From positions 345 through 64,344 of the forward strand of contig JAMCZP010000361.1 of NCBI GenBank assembly GCA_023485185.1: 64,000 nucleotides of DNA. The letters are read 5' to 3'. This stretch comes from Gammaproteobacteria bacterium (GTDB lineage Bacteria > Pseudomonadota > Gammaproteobacteria > Pseudomonadales > Halomonadaceae). Shown one piece after another: positions 46,320 to 55,836 of this stretch. Both the position numbers and the translations under genes were made by a program. The notes beneath the pieces were generated by a model. It worked only from the letters and a program-made list of their open reading frames with translations. It made no database searches and was not told where the DNA came from. Position 1 is the stretch's first letter. Each line of letters starts with the position of its first letter.

Positions 46320-47117
46320 CTAGCCCCCTGTAACCGGTGGGAAGAAGGCCACTTCATCATCGTCGGTTACTAATGCGTCATCGTTTGCCATGACTTGATT
46401 AATCGCGCATAGCGTACGCTGGTCGGTCAGCACATTAAAACGCACATCACGCTTAACAAGTGCTGACTTTAAACCACTAATATCACGGCTAGCCAAGTCA
46501 TCCAACCCAACCACCGCCTCGCTTTCACCAAGCCGCTCGCGCAGTTCAGCCAGAAACTTTACACGGATGCAGGGCGATGAGCAGCGCTCACCTACACTAA
46601 CCTCGCCCGCCTCACCCTCGCCGGTCACAATAGGCGCCTGCACATTAGTGCGCTGATAGTCACCACGCTGACCGCCCTGCTTACTGTCGAGCTGAATGCC
46701 CTCGATACACATATTTTTATCGACGGCTTTACACATATCATAAAGCGTCAAACACGCCACCGAGACAGCCGTGAGAGCCTCCATTTCAACGCCGGTACGA
46801 CCATTCAACCGACATAAAGCGGTAACGTTGACACACGATTCCGCAAGATTAATGTCAAACTCAACCGATACCTTGGATAGCGCCAAAGAGTGGCAAAGCG
46901 GGATCAGCTCATGGGTGCGTTTAGCGGCCTGAATGCCGGCAATACGAGCCGTCGCAAGCACATCACCTTTGGGTAACTCACCGCTGGTAAGCAATTTGAG
47001 CGTTTCTGGCTGCATTACAATACGCCCTGAAGCCACTGCTTCGCGGCGGGTTTCTTGTTTATCGCCGACATCCACCATATTGGCTTCGCCAAGGGCGTTG
47101 AGGTGGGTTAGATGCAT
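46320..47117 (-). CDS. Fused MoaC-MoaD: cyclic pyranopterin synthase and molybdopterin synthase sulphur carrier
   Basis: One 265-residue protein containing MoaC (about 1-157; [53 protein letters not shown]) and MoaD (about 183-265; [15 protein letters not shown], ending in the required Gly-Gly at the very C-terminus, VTGG). A linker of about 25 residues joins them. E. coli and most bacteria make them as separate proteins. The MoaD C-terminus stays free, so sulphur transfer should still work. ATG at 47117 with AAGGAAAGG upstream is preferred to the GTG at 47126. Confidence 0.85.
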   Translation of the reverse strand: MHLTHLNALGEANMVDVGDKQETRREAVASGRIVMQPETLKLLTSGELPKGDVLATARIAGIQAAKRTHELIPLCHSLALSKVSVEFDINLAESCVNVTALCRLNGRTGVEMEALTAVSVACLTLYDMCKAVDKNMCIEGIQLDSKQGGQRGDYQRTNVQAPIVTGEGEAGEVSVGERCSSPCIRVKFLAELRERLGESEAVVGLDDLASRDISGLKSALVKRDVRFNVLTDQRTLCAINQVMANDDALVTDDDEVAFFPPVTGG

Positions 47118-47122
47118 ATTGG

Positions 47123-47701
47123 TCACCTTTCCTTATTAATAGCCAACGTACTTGACGCCAAAACGTTATTTTTCGCATTTACCCAAGCCACGATCCAGCG
47201 CGCAATCGCTTCACTATCGTCAAGGCTTAACTTCACCAAAGAAGCAGCTAATTGGATAGGCGCAGGAGCACTCAGCGCCACCGCCTCAACGTAAGGGCCG
47301 GTCAAAATAGTGGCATCGCCAATACCATCACGGTAAAGCACCAGCTTGGGGATAGGCCAAGCTTTAAAGCCTTCGACAATCACCAAGTCGGGTTGGTGCA
47401 ATGCCATCATCGCAATCAACTGGGCTAAATCGGGCTCTGCTTGACCAGGTGTTTCCTGCATCAAAGCAAACCGTTCTCTAGAGGCAATTAGCATCGGGGC
47501 CGCCCCGGCGCAGCGCAGTTTGTAGCTGTCTTTGCCAGGCTGGTCGACCTCAAAAGAGTGGTGCGCATGCTTAATCACGGCTACTTTTAAGCCATGCTCG
47601 CCAAGCAGTGGCAGCAGCTTCTCTAACAGCGTCGTTTTACCCGTCCCGCTCCAGGCAGCAATGCCCAATACGGGAAAAGATGCGCTCAGTTCGTCAGCCA
47701 T
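47123..47701 (-). CDS. mobB: Molybdopterin-guanine dinucleotide biosynthesis adaptor MobB
   Basis: GTP-binding adaptor for attaching GMP to molybdopterin, acting with MobA. The Walker [18 protein letters not shown] near residue 12 and [16 protein letters not shown] near residue 44 are typical. About 192 residues from ATG at 47701; an earlier ATG at 47734 adds eleven residues. Its stop overlaps the GTG candidate of moaCD, so the three moa/mob genes form one unit. MobA is not in the window. Confidence 0.88.
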   Translation of the reverse strand: MADELSASFPVLGIAAWSGTGKTTLLEKLLPLLGEHGLKVAVIKHAHHSFEVDQPGKDSYKLRCAGAAPMLIASRERFALMQETPGQAEPDLAQLIAMMALHQPDLVIVEGFKAWPIPKLVLYRDGIGDATILTGPYVEAVALSAPAPIQLAASLVKLSLDDSEAIARWIVAWVNAKNNVLASSTLAINKER

Positions 47702-47757
47702 ACCGCCGCCACTCCTGTTGACCACTTTCGGCACTTATTGCGCGTAAGAATGCCACC

Positions 47758-48990
47758 TTACTCCCCCTCTCGTTCCCGGGGTAATAGCCAGTTCAACGCA
47801 ATCCCCACCAGCGCGGCCAAACTCACACCTTGCAGAGTAAATTGACCACCTCCAAACTGCATGCCGCCAATACCAAAGACGAGAATCAGCGAGACCACGA
47901 CCAGATTTCGCGGCGCCGTTAGCGACTGCCCTGCACGCACCAGGGTGTTCATGCCCACCACGGCAATGGAGCCAAATAGCAGTGTCATAATGCCACCCAT
48001 CACCGGGCCAGGTATGGTTTGTAACAGAGCGCCCAGTTTAGAAACAAACGCCAACACAATAGCCAGAACAGCAGCGACAATCATAAATTTGGGATTGAAC
48101 GCTCGCGTCAGTGTTACCGCCCCCGTTACTTCCGAGTAGGTAGTGTTGGGCGGTCCACCAAACAGAGCGGCTACGGTAGTGGCTAAGCCATCGCCTAACA
48201 AGGTGCGATGAAGACCGGGCTTTTCAAGATAGTTTTTACGCGTTACCGAGCCAATGGCAACCATATCACCAATATGCTCTACCGCCGGGGCAATCGCGAC
48301 CGGAATCATAAACAGGATGGCAGCCCAATGAAAACTTGGTGCCGTAAAGCTTGGCACAGAGAACCAGGCAGCCTCACGCACTGGGGTGAAATCGACTGCT
48401 CCCATCAGAAGCGCCAACACATAACCCGTGGTAATACCGCCAATAATCGGCACCAGACGTAGCAATCCGCGACCAAACACCGCTAGCAGCAGCGTTACCA
48501 GCAAACTGGTCATGGATAAGAAAATCGCCGCGCCGTAACCAATATTATCGCTGGTTTCACCGGTCGCCATACTCACCGCAACCGGTGCCAGCGCCAGGCC
48601 AATCACCATAATCACCGGGCCCACCACCACCGCAGGCAGTAAACGGTGTAACCAAGCGGTGCCCTTAAGACGCACGGCCTGCGAGATGGCGACATACACC
48701 AGCCCCGCCGCCATCAGACCGCCCATGGTGGCAGATATACCGAAACTTGCTACAGAACCCTGGATAGGTGCAATAAAGGCAAACGAAGAGGCCAAAAAAA
48801 CCGGTACGCTTTGTTTAGTCACCGCATGAAATATCAGCGTGCCAGCTCCAGCAGTAAATAGCGCAACGCTCGGATCAAGGCCTGTTAGCAGGGGGACCAA
48901 TACCAACGCGCCAAACGCTACAAACAGCATTTGCGCGCCGGTTAGCAGTACTTTCGGCCATGGTTCAGCGTTACTGACAGCTTCGCTCAT
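47758..48990 (-). CDS. uraA: Uracil permease UraA (NCS2 family)
   Basis: Proton-coupled uracil importer of 410 residues, with 14 predicted helices. The NCS2 motifs are visible: GLDPSVALFTAGAGTLIFH, AVEHIGDMVAIG near residue 240 and PPNTTYSEVTGAV near 277. It follows upp on the same strand, but a strong terminator lies between. The pairing upp-uraA is known from E. coli, which supports uracil as substrate. Upstream in 48991-49024 there is no strong promoter. Confidence 0.9.
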   Translation of the reverse strand: MSEAVSNAEPWPKVLLTGAQMLFVAFGALVLVPLLTGLDPSVALFTAGAGTLIFHAVTKQSVPVFLASSFAFIAPIQGSVASFGISATMGGLMAAGLVYVAISQAVRLKGTAWLHRLLPAVVVGPVIMVIGLALAPVAVSMATGETSDNIGYGAAIFLSMTSLLVTLLLAVFGRGLLRLVPIIGGITTGYVLALLMGAVDFTPVREAAWFSVPSFTAPSFHWAAILFMIPVAIAPAVEHIGDMVAIGSVTRKNYLEKPGLHRTLLGDGLATTVAALFGGPPNTTYSEVTGAVTLTRAFNPKFMIVAAVLAIVLAFVSKLGALLQTIPGPVMGGIMTLLFGSIAVVGMNTLVRAGQSLTAPRNLVVVSLILVFGIGGMQFGGGQFTLQGVSLAALVGIALNWLLPREREGE

Positions 48991-49024
48991 TGGAGAACTC
49001 CGGAAGTTTGAGAGTTAAAGGGGC

Positions 49025-49057
49025 AAAAAAATGCCCCTAACGCAAAGCGTAAGGGGC
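49025..49057 (-). terminator. Intercistronic terminator between upp and uraA (possible attenuator)
   Basis: Minus-strand stem GCCCCTTACGC (49057-49047) with GCGTTAGGGGC (49043-49033), one T-T mismatch, loop of three. Seven T residues follow (49031-49025). It lies 18 bases after the upp stop and 34 bases before the uraA start. As uraA has no obvious promoter in between, it may act as an attenuator or partial terminator. Confidence 0.85.
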
Positions 49058-49074
49058 AATATTAGGAAGGACGC

Positions 49075-49704
49075 TCAGCGCGTTCCGAAAATCTTATCGC
49101 CAGCGTCACCCAAACCGGGAACGATATAGCCATTTTCATCGAGTCGGTCATCCACCGACGCCGTGTAAATTTCAATATCAGGATAAGCTTCTTGCACCCG
49201 TTTAATCCCTTCAGGGGCTGCTACCAAGACAATCACTTTCATATGCTCACAGCCACGCTCACGCAGCATGTCTAGCGTTGCCACCATCGAACCCCCTGTC
49301 GCCAGCATCGGGTCAATGACAATGGCCATCCGCTCTTCGATATCGTTGGCAAACTTGGCAAAATAGGGCACCGGCTGAAGCGTTTCTTCGTCGCGATAAA
49401 GGCCTACTACACTCACCCGTGCACTCGGGATCAAATCCGTTACGCCTTCCAGCATGCCAAGGCCTGCACGCAGAATCGGCACGACGGTGACCTTTTTACC
49501 CTTTAAGCGACGCGTCGCAATCGGCTCACCGTTCCATCCCTGAATTTCATGGTCTTCTAGCTCAAGTCCTTTAGTTGCTTCGTAGGTCAAAAGCTTAGCG
49601 ACTTCACCTGCCAGTTCACGAAAGCTCTTAGTGCTCAGATCAGCTTCGCGCATCAGACCCAGCTTATGTTGAACAAGCGGATGGTTAATGGCGTAAACAC
49701 TCAT
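49075..49704 (-). CDS. upp: Uracil phosphoribosyltransferase
   Basis: Converts uracil to UMP with PRPP. The 209 residues contain [19 protein letters not shown] (the PRPP loop) and the C-terminal [10 protein letters not shown], as in E. coli Upp (208). It lies 84 bases before uraA, separated by a terminator. The gene begins just upstream of the ung end (95 bases away, also on the minus strand). Confidence 0.95.
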   Translation of the reverse strand: MSVYAINHPLVQHKLGLMREADLSTKSFRELAGEVAKLLTYEATKGLELEDHEIQGWNGEPIATRRLKGKKVTVVPILRAGLGMLEGVTDLIPSARVSVVGLYRDEETLQPVPYFAKFANDIEERMAIVIDPMLATGGSMVATLDMLRERGCEHMKVIVLVAAPEGIKRVQEAYPDIEIYTASVDDRLDENGYIVPGLGDAGDKIFGTR

Positions 49705-49799
49705 GGGACTTCCTCACTGCAGGGGATTCAGTATAGCAACCAAGGTTGCATCAGCTAAGCACAAAATTGCGCACATTCTACCCGCAACCACTAACGAGG

Positions 49800-50483
49800 T
49801 TAAGCGGTTTCAGGTAATTGCCACTCAATTGGCGTTCGGCCTTGCGCTTGTAGAAATTGATTTGCTTGAGAAAAATGCCGCGTACCAAAAAAACCGCGGT
49901 GTGCGGAGAGCGGTGACGGGTGCGGCGCTTCAAGTATCAAATGGCGCGTCTGGTCAATCAGCGCTCTCTTTTGCCGTGCATGGCTTCCCCAAAGCAAAAA
50001 CACACAGGGAGACGCATGTTGGCTGACGGTTTCGATAGCACGATCAGTAAACGGCTCCCACCCCTTACCCCGGTGGGACGCCGCATTTCCCTGCTCCACG
50101 GTAAGCGATGTATTCAACAACAGCACGCCCTGCTTAGCCCACGCTTCCAGATGCCCGTGACGAACGGGAGTAAAGCCTACATCGGTGGCCAACTCTTTAT
50201 AGATGTTAACCAGCGAAGGCGGCACGGGCACACCCGGCTGCACCGAAAAGCACAGGCCGTGGGCCTGATTTGGGCCGTGGTAAGGATCCTGCCCTAAAAT
50301 AACCACTTTCACTTCACTCAACGGTGTCAGCTCAAAAGCGCGAAACCACTGTGATGAGTGGGGGAAAATAATCTTCTTAGCGGCTTTTTGCTGTGCTAAA
50401 AATGCTTTCAGCGCCAGCATATAGTCAGCCTGAAACTCATCACCCAGCCACTGACTCCAGTCATCGGGAAGTGGATTGGCCAT
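49800..50483 (-). CDS. ung: Uracil-DNA glycosylase
   Basis: Removes uracil from DNA in base excision repair. GQDPYHG (catalytic Asp) and [13 protein letters not shown] are present, as in all family-1 enzymes. About 227 residues. The start is the second of two ATGs (50483), five bases after GAGG; the first, 50486, overlaps the gpt stop by one base. It is the last gene of the permease-apt-gpt-ung unit. Confidence 0.95.
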   Translation of the reverse strand: MANPLPDDWSQWLGDEFQADYMLALKAFLAQQKAAKKIIFPHSSQWFRAFELTPLSEVKVVILGQDPYHGPNQAHGLCFSVQPGVPVPPSLVNIYKELATDVGFTPVRHGHLEAWAKQGVLLLNTSLTVEQGNAASHRGKGWEPFTDRAIETVSQHASPCVFLLWGSHARQKRALIDQTRHLILEAPHPSPLSAHRGFFGTRHFSQANQFLQAQGRTPIEWQLPETA

Positions 50484-50485
50484 CA

Positions 50486-50965
50486 TTACCTCTTCATTTG
50501 ATCAACAAGCGGCTCAACGTAAGCAACACCCATATCCCAGGGGAACTGAATCCAGCACTGTTGAGCAACTTCCGTCAGGTATTGATCCACCAGTGGACGA
50601 CCATCTGGTTTGGCGTAAATAGTCACAAAGTGGGCTTTCGGCAGCATCTTACGCACGGCACGTGCGGTTTTGCCAGTGTCCACTAAGTCATCGACCAGTA
50701 GCCAGCCATCGCCGTCGTGATCAACGCCCTTCATGATATCCAGGCCGCCTTGATCCATGTGGTCATAGCTTTTAATACATACTGTATCGATGAGGCGAAT
50801 ATCCAGTTCCCGGGCAATAAGCGCAGCCGGGATTAAGCCGCCACGGGTAATCGCCACGATGCCTTTAAAGTCACGCTCAATCATCTGGTGACAAAGGGTG
50901 CGCACATCGCGATGTAACTGATCCCAAGAGACAGTGAAGTGCTGATGGTAACGGTCGCTGCTCAT
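50486..50965 (-). CDS. gpt: Xanthine-guanine phosphoribosyltransferase
   Basis: Salvages guanine and xanthine to GMP/XMP. The 159 residues fit E. coli Gpt (152), with [34 protein letters not shown] (PRPP loop) and WIQFPWDMG at the C-terminus. It follows apt by six bases, so both are in one transcript. Confidence 0.94.
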   Translation of the reverse strand: MSSDRYHQHFTVSWDQLHRDVRTLCHQMIERDFKGIVAITRGGLIPAALIARELDIRLIDTVCIKSYDHMDQGGLDIMKGVDHDGDGWLLVDDLVDTGKTARAVRKMLPKAHFVTIYAKPDGRPLVDQYLTEVAQQCWIQFPWDMGVAYVEPLVDQMKR

Positions 50966-50971
50966 TGAGAA

Positions 50972-51517
50972 TTACTCGTCTTCGTTGAAAGAACAAACTG
51001 CGAATACGCTGTAACCAGCATCGCGAATCTTTTGTGAACCACCCAATCCCGGTAGGTCAATAATAGTAGCAGTTTCAACTACCTGGCCACCGCTACGCTG
51101 AATGAGATTAGCTGCGGCTAGCATAGTGCCGCCCGTCGCTATCAGATCGTCCATCAGCAGAATTCGATCACCTTGCTGGAAAGCATCGGAGTGGAGCTCA
51201 ACTTCCGAGTGCCCATACTCAAGCGTGTAGGTCTCACTGATCGTTTTAAACGGTAATTTACCTTTCTTACGCACCGGCACAAAGCTGCATCCCAACTCAT
51301 ACGCCAGCGGCGCGCCGATAATGAAACCACGCGCATCAATGGCCGCGATGGCATCTAGGTCCATCTCCTGGTAGCGGTGTACGAAGCTATCGATCAGCTT
51401 GCGAAAGGCAGCGCTATTTTGTAGCAAGGGAGTAATGTCTCGAAAATTCACTCCCTGCTCAGGCCAATCGGGAACCGTGCGAATAACGGACTTAATGTAG
51501 TCGCCGTAGATGCTCAT
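50972..51517 (-). CDS. apt: Adenine phosphoribosyltransferase
   Basis: Converts adenine to AMP with PRPP. The 181 residues have [28 protein letters not shown] and [15 protein letters not shown], the PRPP loop. The ATG at 51517 ([10 protein letters not shown]) with GAGAG upstream is preferred; the first ATG at 51529 is close by. It lies 37 bases after the purine permease stop and six before gpt. Confidence 0.94.
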   Translation of the reverse strand: MSIYGDYIKSVIRTVPDWPEQGVNFRDITPLLQNSAAFRKLIDSFVHRYQEMDLDAIAAIDARGFIIGAPLAYELGCSFVPVRKKGKLPFKTISETYTLEYGHSEVELHSDAFQQGDRILLMDDLIATGGTMLAAANLIQRSGGQVVETATIIDLPGLGGSQKIRDAGYSVFAVCSFNEDE

Positions 51518-51554
51518 CGCGTCTCTCATTGAGTAAAAAAGTGGTAAGGGCCTA

Positions 51555-52853
51555 TCACCCTAAGAATAGATATCTTGCCGCAAACAGCAGCGCTAAAACG
51601 ATGACCGCTGGGTTCAAATCACTGAAACGACCCGAAAGCGTTTTAATTGCTACATAGCTAATAAAGCCAAGCGCGATCCCTTCGGCAATTGAGAACGTTA
51701 GCGGCATCGCTAAGGCAGCAATCAGTACTGGCGCCGCGTCAGTTGGGTCTTCCCAGTTCGCATGGGCTAAGCTGCCCGCCATCAATACGGCGACATATAG
51801 CAATGCACCCGCCGTCGCATAGGCCGGGATAGAACCCGCTAGTGGCGCAAAGAACAAACTAATAAGGAACATGCCAGCGACCACCACCGCAGTTAAGCCA
51901 GTACGCCCACCGGATGCGATACCTGCAGTTGATTCAATATAGCTAGTCGTGGTGGAGGTGCCCAATGCTGCACCCGCCATAGAAGCGGTACTATCGGCCA
52001 TCATAGCGCGACCAATACGCGGCAACTTGCCGTCTTTATCCAGCAGCTTACCCCGATGAGCCACACCCACCAGTGTGCCGGACGTGTCGAACAGATCAAC
52101 AAATAGAAAGGCGAAAATCACACTGAGCATGGCAATATCAAGCGCGCCCATCAAATCCATCGCCATAAAGGTAGGCGCAATCGACGGTGGCATCGACATA
52201 AGACCGCCGTACTCATTATGCCCAAGCACCATGGCAATAACGGTAACGCCCAAAATACCGATCATCACCGCACCGGTGACTTTAAGATAAGCCAATGCCG
52301 TAATCACAAAGAAACCCAGCAGTGCGTAGATAGCTGGCGGCTGGGAAAGATCGCCTAAAGAAACGTAAGTTGCAGGGTTAGCAACGACAATGCCAGCGTT
52401 TTTCAGCGCAATCATCGCCAGGAAAAGGCCGATACCAGCAGCAATGCCTAAACGTAGCGACATCGGAATAGAGTTAATGATCCATTCACGGATTTTGAAA
52501 AGGCTTAATGCAAAGAACGTTAGGCCGGAGAAGAAGACCGCGCCCAACGCTGCTTCCCAGGTATACCCCATCCCCAGTACAACGCCGTAGGTAAAAAAGG
52601 CGTTAAGTCCCATGCCAGGCGCCTGAGCAATAGGATAATTGGCCCACAAACCCATTATTAAACAGCCAATCGCTGCTGCTAAGCAGGTCGCCACAAATAC
52701 GGCACCGTAATCCATGCCCGCTTCAGAAAGAATGCTAGGGTTAACAAAAATGATGTAGGCCATCGTCAGGAATGTGGTAACCCCGGCGATAACTTCTGTT
52801 TTGATGTTGGTATGGTGCTCGGTGAGCTTGAAATAGTTATCCAGAAGTTTCAT
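51555..52853 (-). CDS. NCS2-family purine permease (AzgA/GhxP-like)
   Basis: A 432-residue inner-membrane carrier for purines such as hypoxanthine, guanine or adenine. It begins [25 protein letters not shown], with [20 protein letters not shown] near residue 75 and [15 protein letters not shown] near residue 268, as in AzgA-type permeases. The ATG at 52853 has AAGGA upstream; the longer in-frame ATG at 52937 is unlikely. It leads the purine salvage operon permease-apt-gpt-ung. The exact substrate is not resolvable from sequence. Confidence 0.87.
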   Translation of the reverse strand: MKLLDNYFKLTEHHTNIKTEVIAGVTTFLTMAYIIFVNPSILSEAGMDYGAVFVATCLAAAIGCLIMGLWANYPIAQAPGMGLNAFFTYGVVLGMGYTWEAALGAVFFSGLTFFALSLFKIREWIINSIPMSLRLGIAAGIGLFLAMIALKNAGIVVANPATYVSLGDLSQPPAIYALLGFFVITALAYLKVTGAVMIGILGVTVIAMVLGHNEYGGLMSMPPSIAPTFMAMDLMGALDIAMLSVIFAFLFVDLFDTSGTLVGVAHRGKLLDKDGKLPRIGRAMMADSTASMAGAALGTSTTTSYIESTAGIASGGRTGLTAVVVAGMFLISLFFAPLAGSIPAYATAGALLYVAVLMAGSLAHANWEDPTDAAPVLIAALAMPLTFSIAEGIALGFISYVAIKTLSGRFSDLNPAVIVLALLFAARYLFLG

Positions 52854-53078
52854 GAAGCTTATTATCCTTCGCGCTAATGCCGCATTCGCAGGCGATCTGG
52901 TACCGAGAAAAGCCGCACATATTACCGAAAGCCTCACTGTGATGCGAGCGCCTCAGCATGACGACTAATGAAAGCAGGAATAGCCCCGCAGCTTAATGCC
53001 AAGCAATCTTTGGGCCATGACCTAACCGATCGGTCAATCAATAAGCAAAAAGAGTCCACTATTGGCGTTATCGGGTCT

Positions 53079-53729
53079 CTATTTGCTGGGGCCCTGTTGG
53101 CTATCCCCTCTTTGCTGGGACAGTACACGCTCTACCGTTTCAACGATCACCTGGGTCTGAGGATCAATTTCGATATTAACGAAATCTCCAGGCGCCCGGT
53201 CTTGAAGAGTAGTTCGGCAGAGCGTTTCTGGAATCAAATTGACGCTAAATTCAATGTTGCCGCTTTCTGCTTGGCGCACATCGCCAATCGTCAAACTAAT
53301 CCCGTCTACACCAATATAGCCTTTTTCGAACACAAACCTGCCTAGCCTTTCCGGTAACGTAAACCACAGCCGACGGTTATTGGGCGCCTCTTCAATTGAG
53401 GCCACCTCAGCCATAGCAATAATATGGCCTGACATGGAATGCCCGCCGATCTCATCACCAAAACGCGCCGCGCGCTCTATATTGACGCATTGCCCAGGCT
53501 TTATTGCACCAAGATTGGTCAAGCGTAGCGTTTCACGCATTAAATCAAAACTAACATAATCGCCATCAATTGCTGTCACTGTTAAGCAAACGCCGTTATG
53601 CGCTACCGATGCACCCAGTTCAAGTCCGACTCGCATTGAAGGCGGCAGCTCCACTACATGCACGCGAAACGCTTCTAACTCGCGCACTGCTACGACTTTA
53701 GCCACACCTTGCACAATGCCGGTAAACAT
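53079..53729 (-). CDS. ribE: Riboflavin synthase alpha subunit
   Basis: Last enzyme of riboflavin synthesis, converting two 6,7-dimethyl-8-ribityllumazine to riboflavin. The typical N-terminus MFTGIVQGVAKV and two lumazine-binding repeats (about 1-95 and 97-200) are visible, including GGHSMSGHI and GVDGISLTI. 216 residues (E. coli 213). GGGGAAGGG precedes the ATG. The gene stands alone; the 225 bases between it and the permease show nothing else recognisable. Confidence 0.95.
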   Translation of the reverse strand: MFTGIVQGVAKVVAVRELEAFRVHVVELPPSMRVGLELGASVAHNGVCLTVTAIDGDYVSFDLMRETLRLTNLGAIKPGQCVNIERAARFGDEIGGHSMSGHIIAMAEVASIEEAPNNRRLWFTLPERLGRFVFEKGYIGVDGISLTIGDVRQAESGNIEFSVNLIPETLCRTTLQDRAPGDFVNIEIDPQTQVIVETVERVLSQQRGDSQQGPSK

Positions 53730-53865
53730 ATCGCCCTTCCCCTTAAAATCGAAATATTGACTAAACTCTACCCGGCAAGCTTACTACTGGAGCCTCAAAA
53801 TTGTGCAGTGTCTTGGTAATATTTGACATGCATACCGCCTATCTTTAGACTTTCGCCGCAATTGA

Positions 53866-53940
53866 AGTGACGCCGATTTGTACCCATATTGCGGGCGTCC
53901 ACTGGACCACTGGTCTGGTGAAGTGCAGCTAAAAGGGTGT
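53866..53940 (+). promoter_or_regulatory. SAM-II riboswitch ahead of metNIQ
   Basis: A 75-base element with the SAM-II hallmarks. P1 pairs GACGCC (53869-53874) with GGCGTC (53894-53899), extended by AGT/ACT. The loop reads GATTTGTACCCATATTGC (53875-53892), close to the conserved GATTTAACCGTATTGC. The 3' conserved GCAGCTAAAAGGG (53925-53937) can pair through GGGT with the loop ACCC (53882-53885), the pseudoknot. Within the variable loop an extra small stem may form. Binding S-adenosylmethionine should turn the downstream genes off. Confidence 0.8.
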
Positions 53941-53955
53941 GTCCAGCGTTGATGA

Positions 53956-53979
53956 CCACCCATAAGGGTGGCTTTTTTT
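53956..53979 (+). terminator. Riboswitch-linked terminator before metN
   Basis: CCACCC (53956-53961), loop ATAA, GGGTGG (53966-53971), then C and seven T residues (53973-53979). It lies 16 bases after the aptamer and 60 before metN. The CACCC of its 5' arm could pair with GGGTG (53935-53939) of the aptamer, so the ligand-free aptamer might act as antiterminator. Confidence 0.85.
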
Positions 53980-54038
53980 ATCCCCCCTTCGCCTGCTGCC
54001 CCGCACTCCGTCTTCGGCCTACCGTTAAGGCAGACGCT

Positions 54039-55097
54039 ATGATTGAACTTAGCAACGTCAGTAAAACCTATTTCAGTAATAACAAGGGTAGCGGCACTAA
54101 TGCCGTCTATGCGCTTAAAAATGCAAATCTCACGGTTCCGAAAGGCACGATTCACGGCGTCATTGGGCTTTCAGGCGCCGGTAAATCCACGCTAATTCGC
54201 TGCGTTAATTTGCTTGAGCGCCCGACCAGCGGCAGCGTTATTGTCGATGGCGAAGAGATGACGCGCTTAAGCAACGCGGCACTCAACCGGGCGCGCCATC
54301 GGATAGGCATGATCTTTCAGCACTTCAACCTGCTGACTACCCGCAGCGTATTCGACAACGTTGCACTGCCCCTTGAGTTAATGGGGCAAAAACGCAACGT
54401 CATCCGCGAGCGTGTCATTCCGCTGTTGGAAATGGTTGGCCTGGCAGATAAAGCTAACCAATACCCCGCCCAGTTATCCGGCGGTCAAAAGCAGCGGGTG
54501 GCGATTGCCCGCGCGCTGGCAAGCAAACCCCAGGTACTGCTGTGTGACGAAGCGACCTCGGCGCTGGATCCGCAGACCACCAGCTCAATTTTAGAGCTGC
54601 TGAGAGACATTAACCATCAACTGGGTATTACCATCTTATTGATCACCCATGAGATGGAGGTAGTTAAATCTATTTGCCACCGGGTCAGCCTAATCTCTGA
54701 TGGTGAGCTTGTGGAAGATTCGGAAGTGGGCGACTTCTTTACCGCTCCCCGCACTCAGTTGGGGCGTGAATTCCTCAACGACTTCCTGCAGTTAACACCC
54801 CCCAAGGAGCTGATTGAAAGGCTCTCCGACACACCGGGTGTCGATACGCATCCCGTGGTGCGGCTAACGTTCTCGGGTGATGCTGTCTCAACACCGCTCA
54901 TTTCACGCCTTGCCCGTGAGTGCAGTGTCGATGTCAGCATTCTTCAAGCCAAGGTAGAGTCCATTCAGGATCGCACACTAGGACTAATGATCGCTGAACT
55001 ACTGGGGACGCCCGATCAAACACAGCAAGCCATGACCTATCTTGAAGCGCATCAATTACAGGTGGAGGTACTCGGCCATGTCCAGCGCAATGTTTGA
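54039..55097 (+). CDS. metN: Methionine ABC importer ATPase MetN
   Basis: ATPase of the MetNIQ methionine importer. GLSGAGKST (Walker A, near residue 45), LSGGQKQRVAIAR and VLLCDEATSALD are present. A C-terminal NIL domain (about 270-345) inhibits transport when methionine is plentiful. About 352 residues from ATG at 54039; the upstream in-frame region contains the terminator. It overlaps metI by 20 bases. Confidence 0.95.
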   Translation: MIELSNVSKTYFSNNKGSGTNAVYALKNANLTVPKGTIHGVIGLSGAGKSTLIRCVNLLERPTSGSVIVDGEEMTRLSNAALNRARHRIGMIFQHFNLLTTRSVFDNVALPLELMGQKRNVIRERVIPLLEMVGLADKANQYPAQLSGGQKQRVAIARALASKPQVLLCDEATSALDPQTTSSILELLRDINHQLGITILLITHEMEVVKSICHRVSLISDGELVEDSEVGDFFTAPRTQLGREFLNDFLQLTPPKELIERLSDTPGVDTHPVVRLTFSGDAVSTPLISRLARECSVDVSILQAKVESIQDRTLGLMIAELLGTPDQTQQAMTYLEAHQLQVEVLGHVQRNV

Positions 55098-55731
55098 TCT
55101 TATTTTACAAGCCACGCTGGATACTCTTTATATGGTGGCGGTTTCCGGGGTTATTTCCACGCTAGTCGGTCTCCCGCTGGGGGTGCTACTCTATGTTACC
55201 CGTCCGCGCCAAATTCTAGCGAAGCCAGTGCTTAATCAAGCACTTAGCATTATCACCAATATTGGCCGCTCGATACCTTTTATTATTTTGATGGTAGCCA
55301 TCATTCCATTCACCCGCATGCTGGTGGGCACATCGATTGGTATTAATGCAGCGTCAGTGCCTCTCACCATCGCCGCTATCCCTTTTGTTGCTAGGTTGGT
55401 TGAAGGTGCACTTAACGAGCTCTCGCCTGGGTTAATTGAAGCCGCTCAAGCCATGGGCGCCACCCCATGGCAAATCATTTGCAAAGTACTTATTCCAGAA
55501 GCGCGCGGCGGCATCATGACGGGGTTAACCATTACCGTGGTCACGCTAGTTAGCTACTCTGCCATGGCAGGAGCCGTCGGCGGAGGTGGCTTGGGCGACT
55601 TAGGAATTCGCTACGGTTACAACCGTTTCAACCCAACCATTATGCTGATTACCGTCGTAATTCTGGTGGTTATGGTTCAAGGGTTTCAGAGTTTGGGCGA
55701 CTATCTGGTTCGCAAAAGTGACCGTAAATAG
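55078..55731 (+). CDS. metI: Methionine ABC importer permease MetI
   Basis: Inner-membrane permease with five predicted helices and the BPD-transp signature EAAQAMGATPWQIICKVLIPEA (about 120-140). About 217 residues, as in E. coli MetI. ATG at 55078 with GGAGG nine bases upstream; another ATG at 55090 is possible. The start overlaps the metN end, so the genes are translationally coupled. Confidence 0.94.
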   Translation: MSSAMFDLILQATLDTLYMVAVSGVISTLVGLPLGVLLYVTRPRQILAKPVLNQALSIITNIGRSIPFIILMVAIIPFTRMLVGTSIGINAASVPLTIAAIPFVARLVEGALNELSPGLIEAAQAMGATPWQIICKVLIPEARGGIMTGLTITVVTLVSYSAMAGAVGGGGLGDLGIRYGYNRFNPTIMLITVVILVVMVQGFQSLGDYLVRKSDRK

Positions 55732-55836
55732 CGACTTTTGGTGCTATCAATCAGATATAACCAAAACGCATTAGATTTATGTTTTTTATTACCGTATTAT
55801 TGACTTATTTACGAACAGCGCCACTGGAGAGCATCC

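Noticed and set aside
52854..53078. Purine riboswitch upstream of the purine permease
   Set aside because: No purine aptamer core (conserved loop sequences) can be found; the region shows nothing recognisable.
53937..54038. N-terminal extension of MetN
   Set aside because: It would encode through the terminator hairpin; the ATG at 54039 matches other MetN starts.
53784..54155. Minus-strand reading frame over the metN leader
   Set aside because: It is antisense to the riboswitch and has no start signal or family features.
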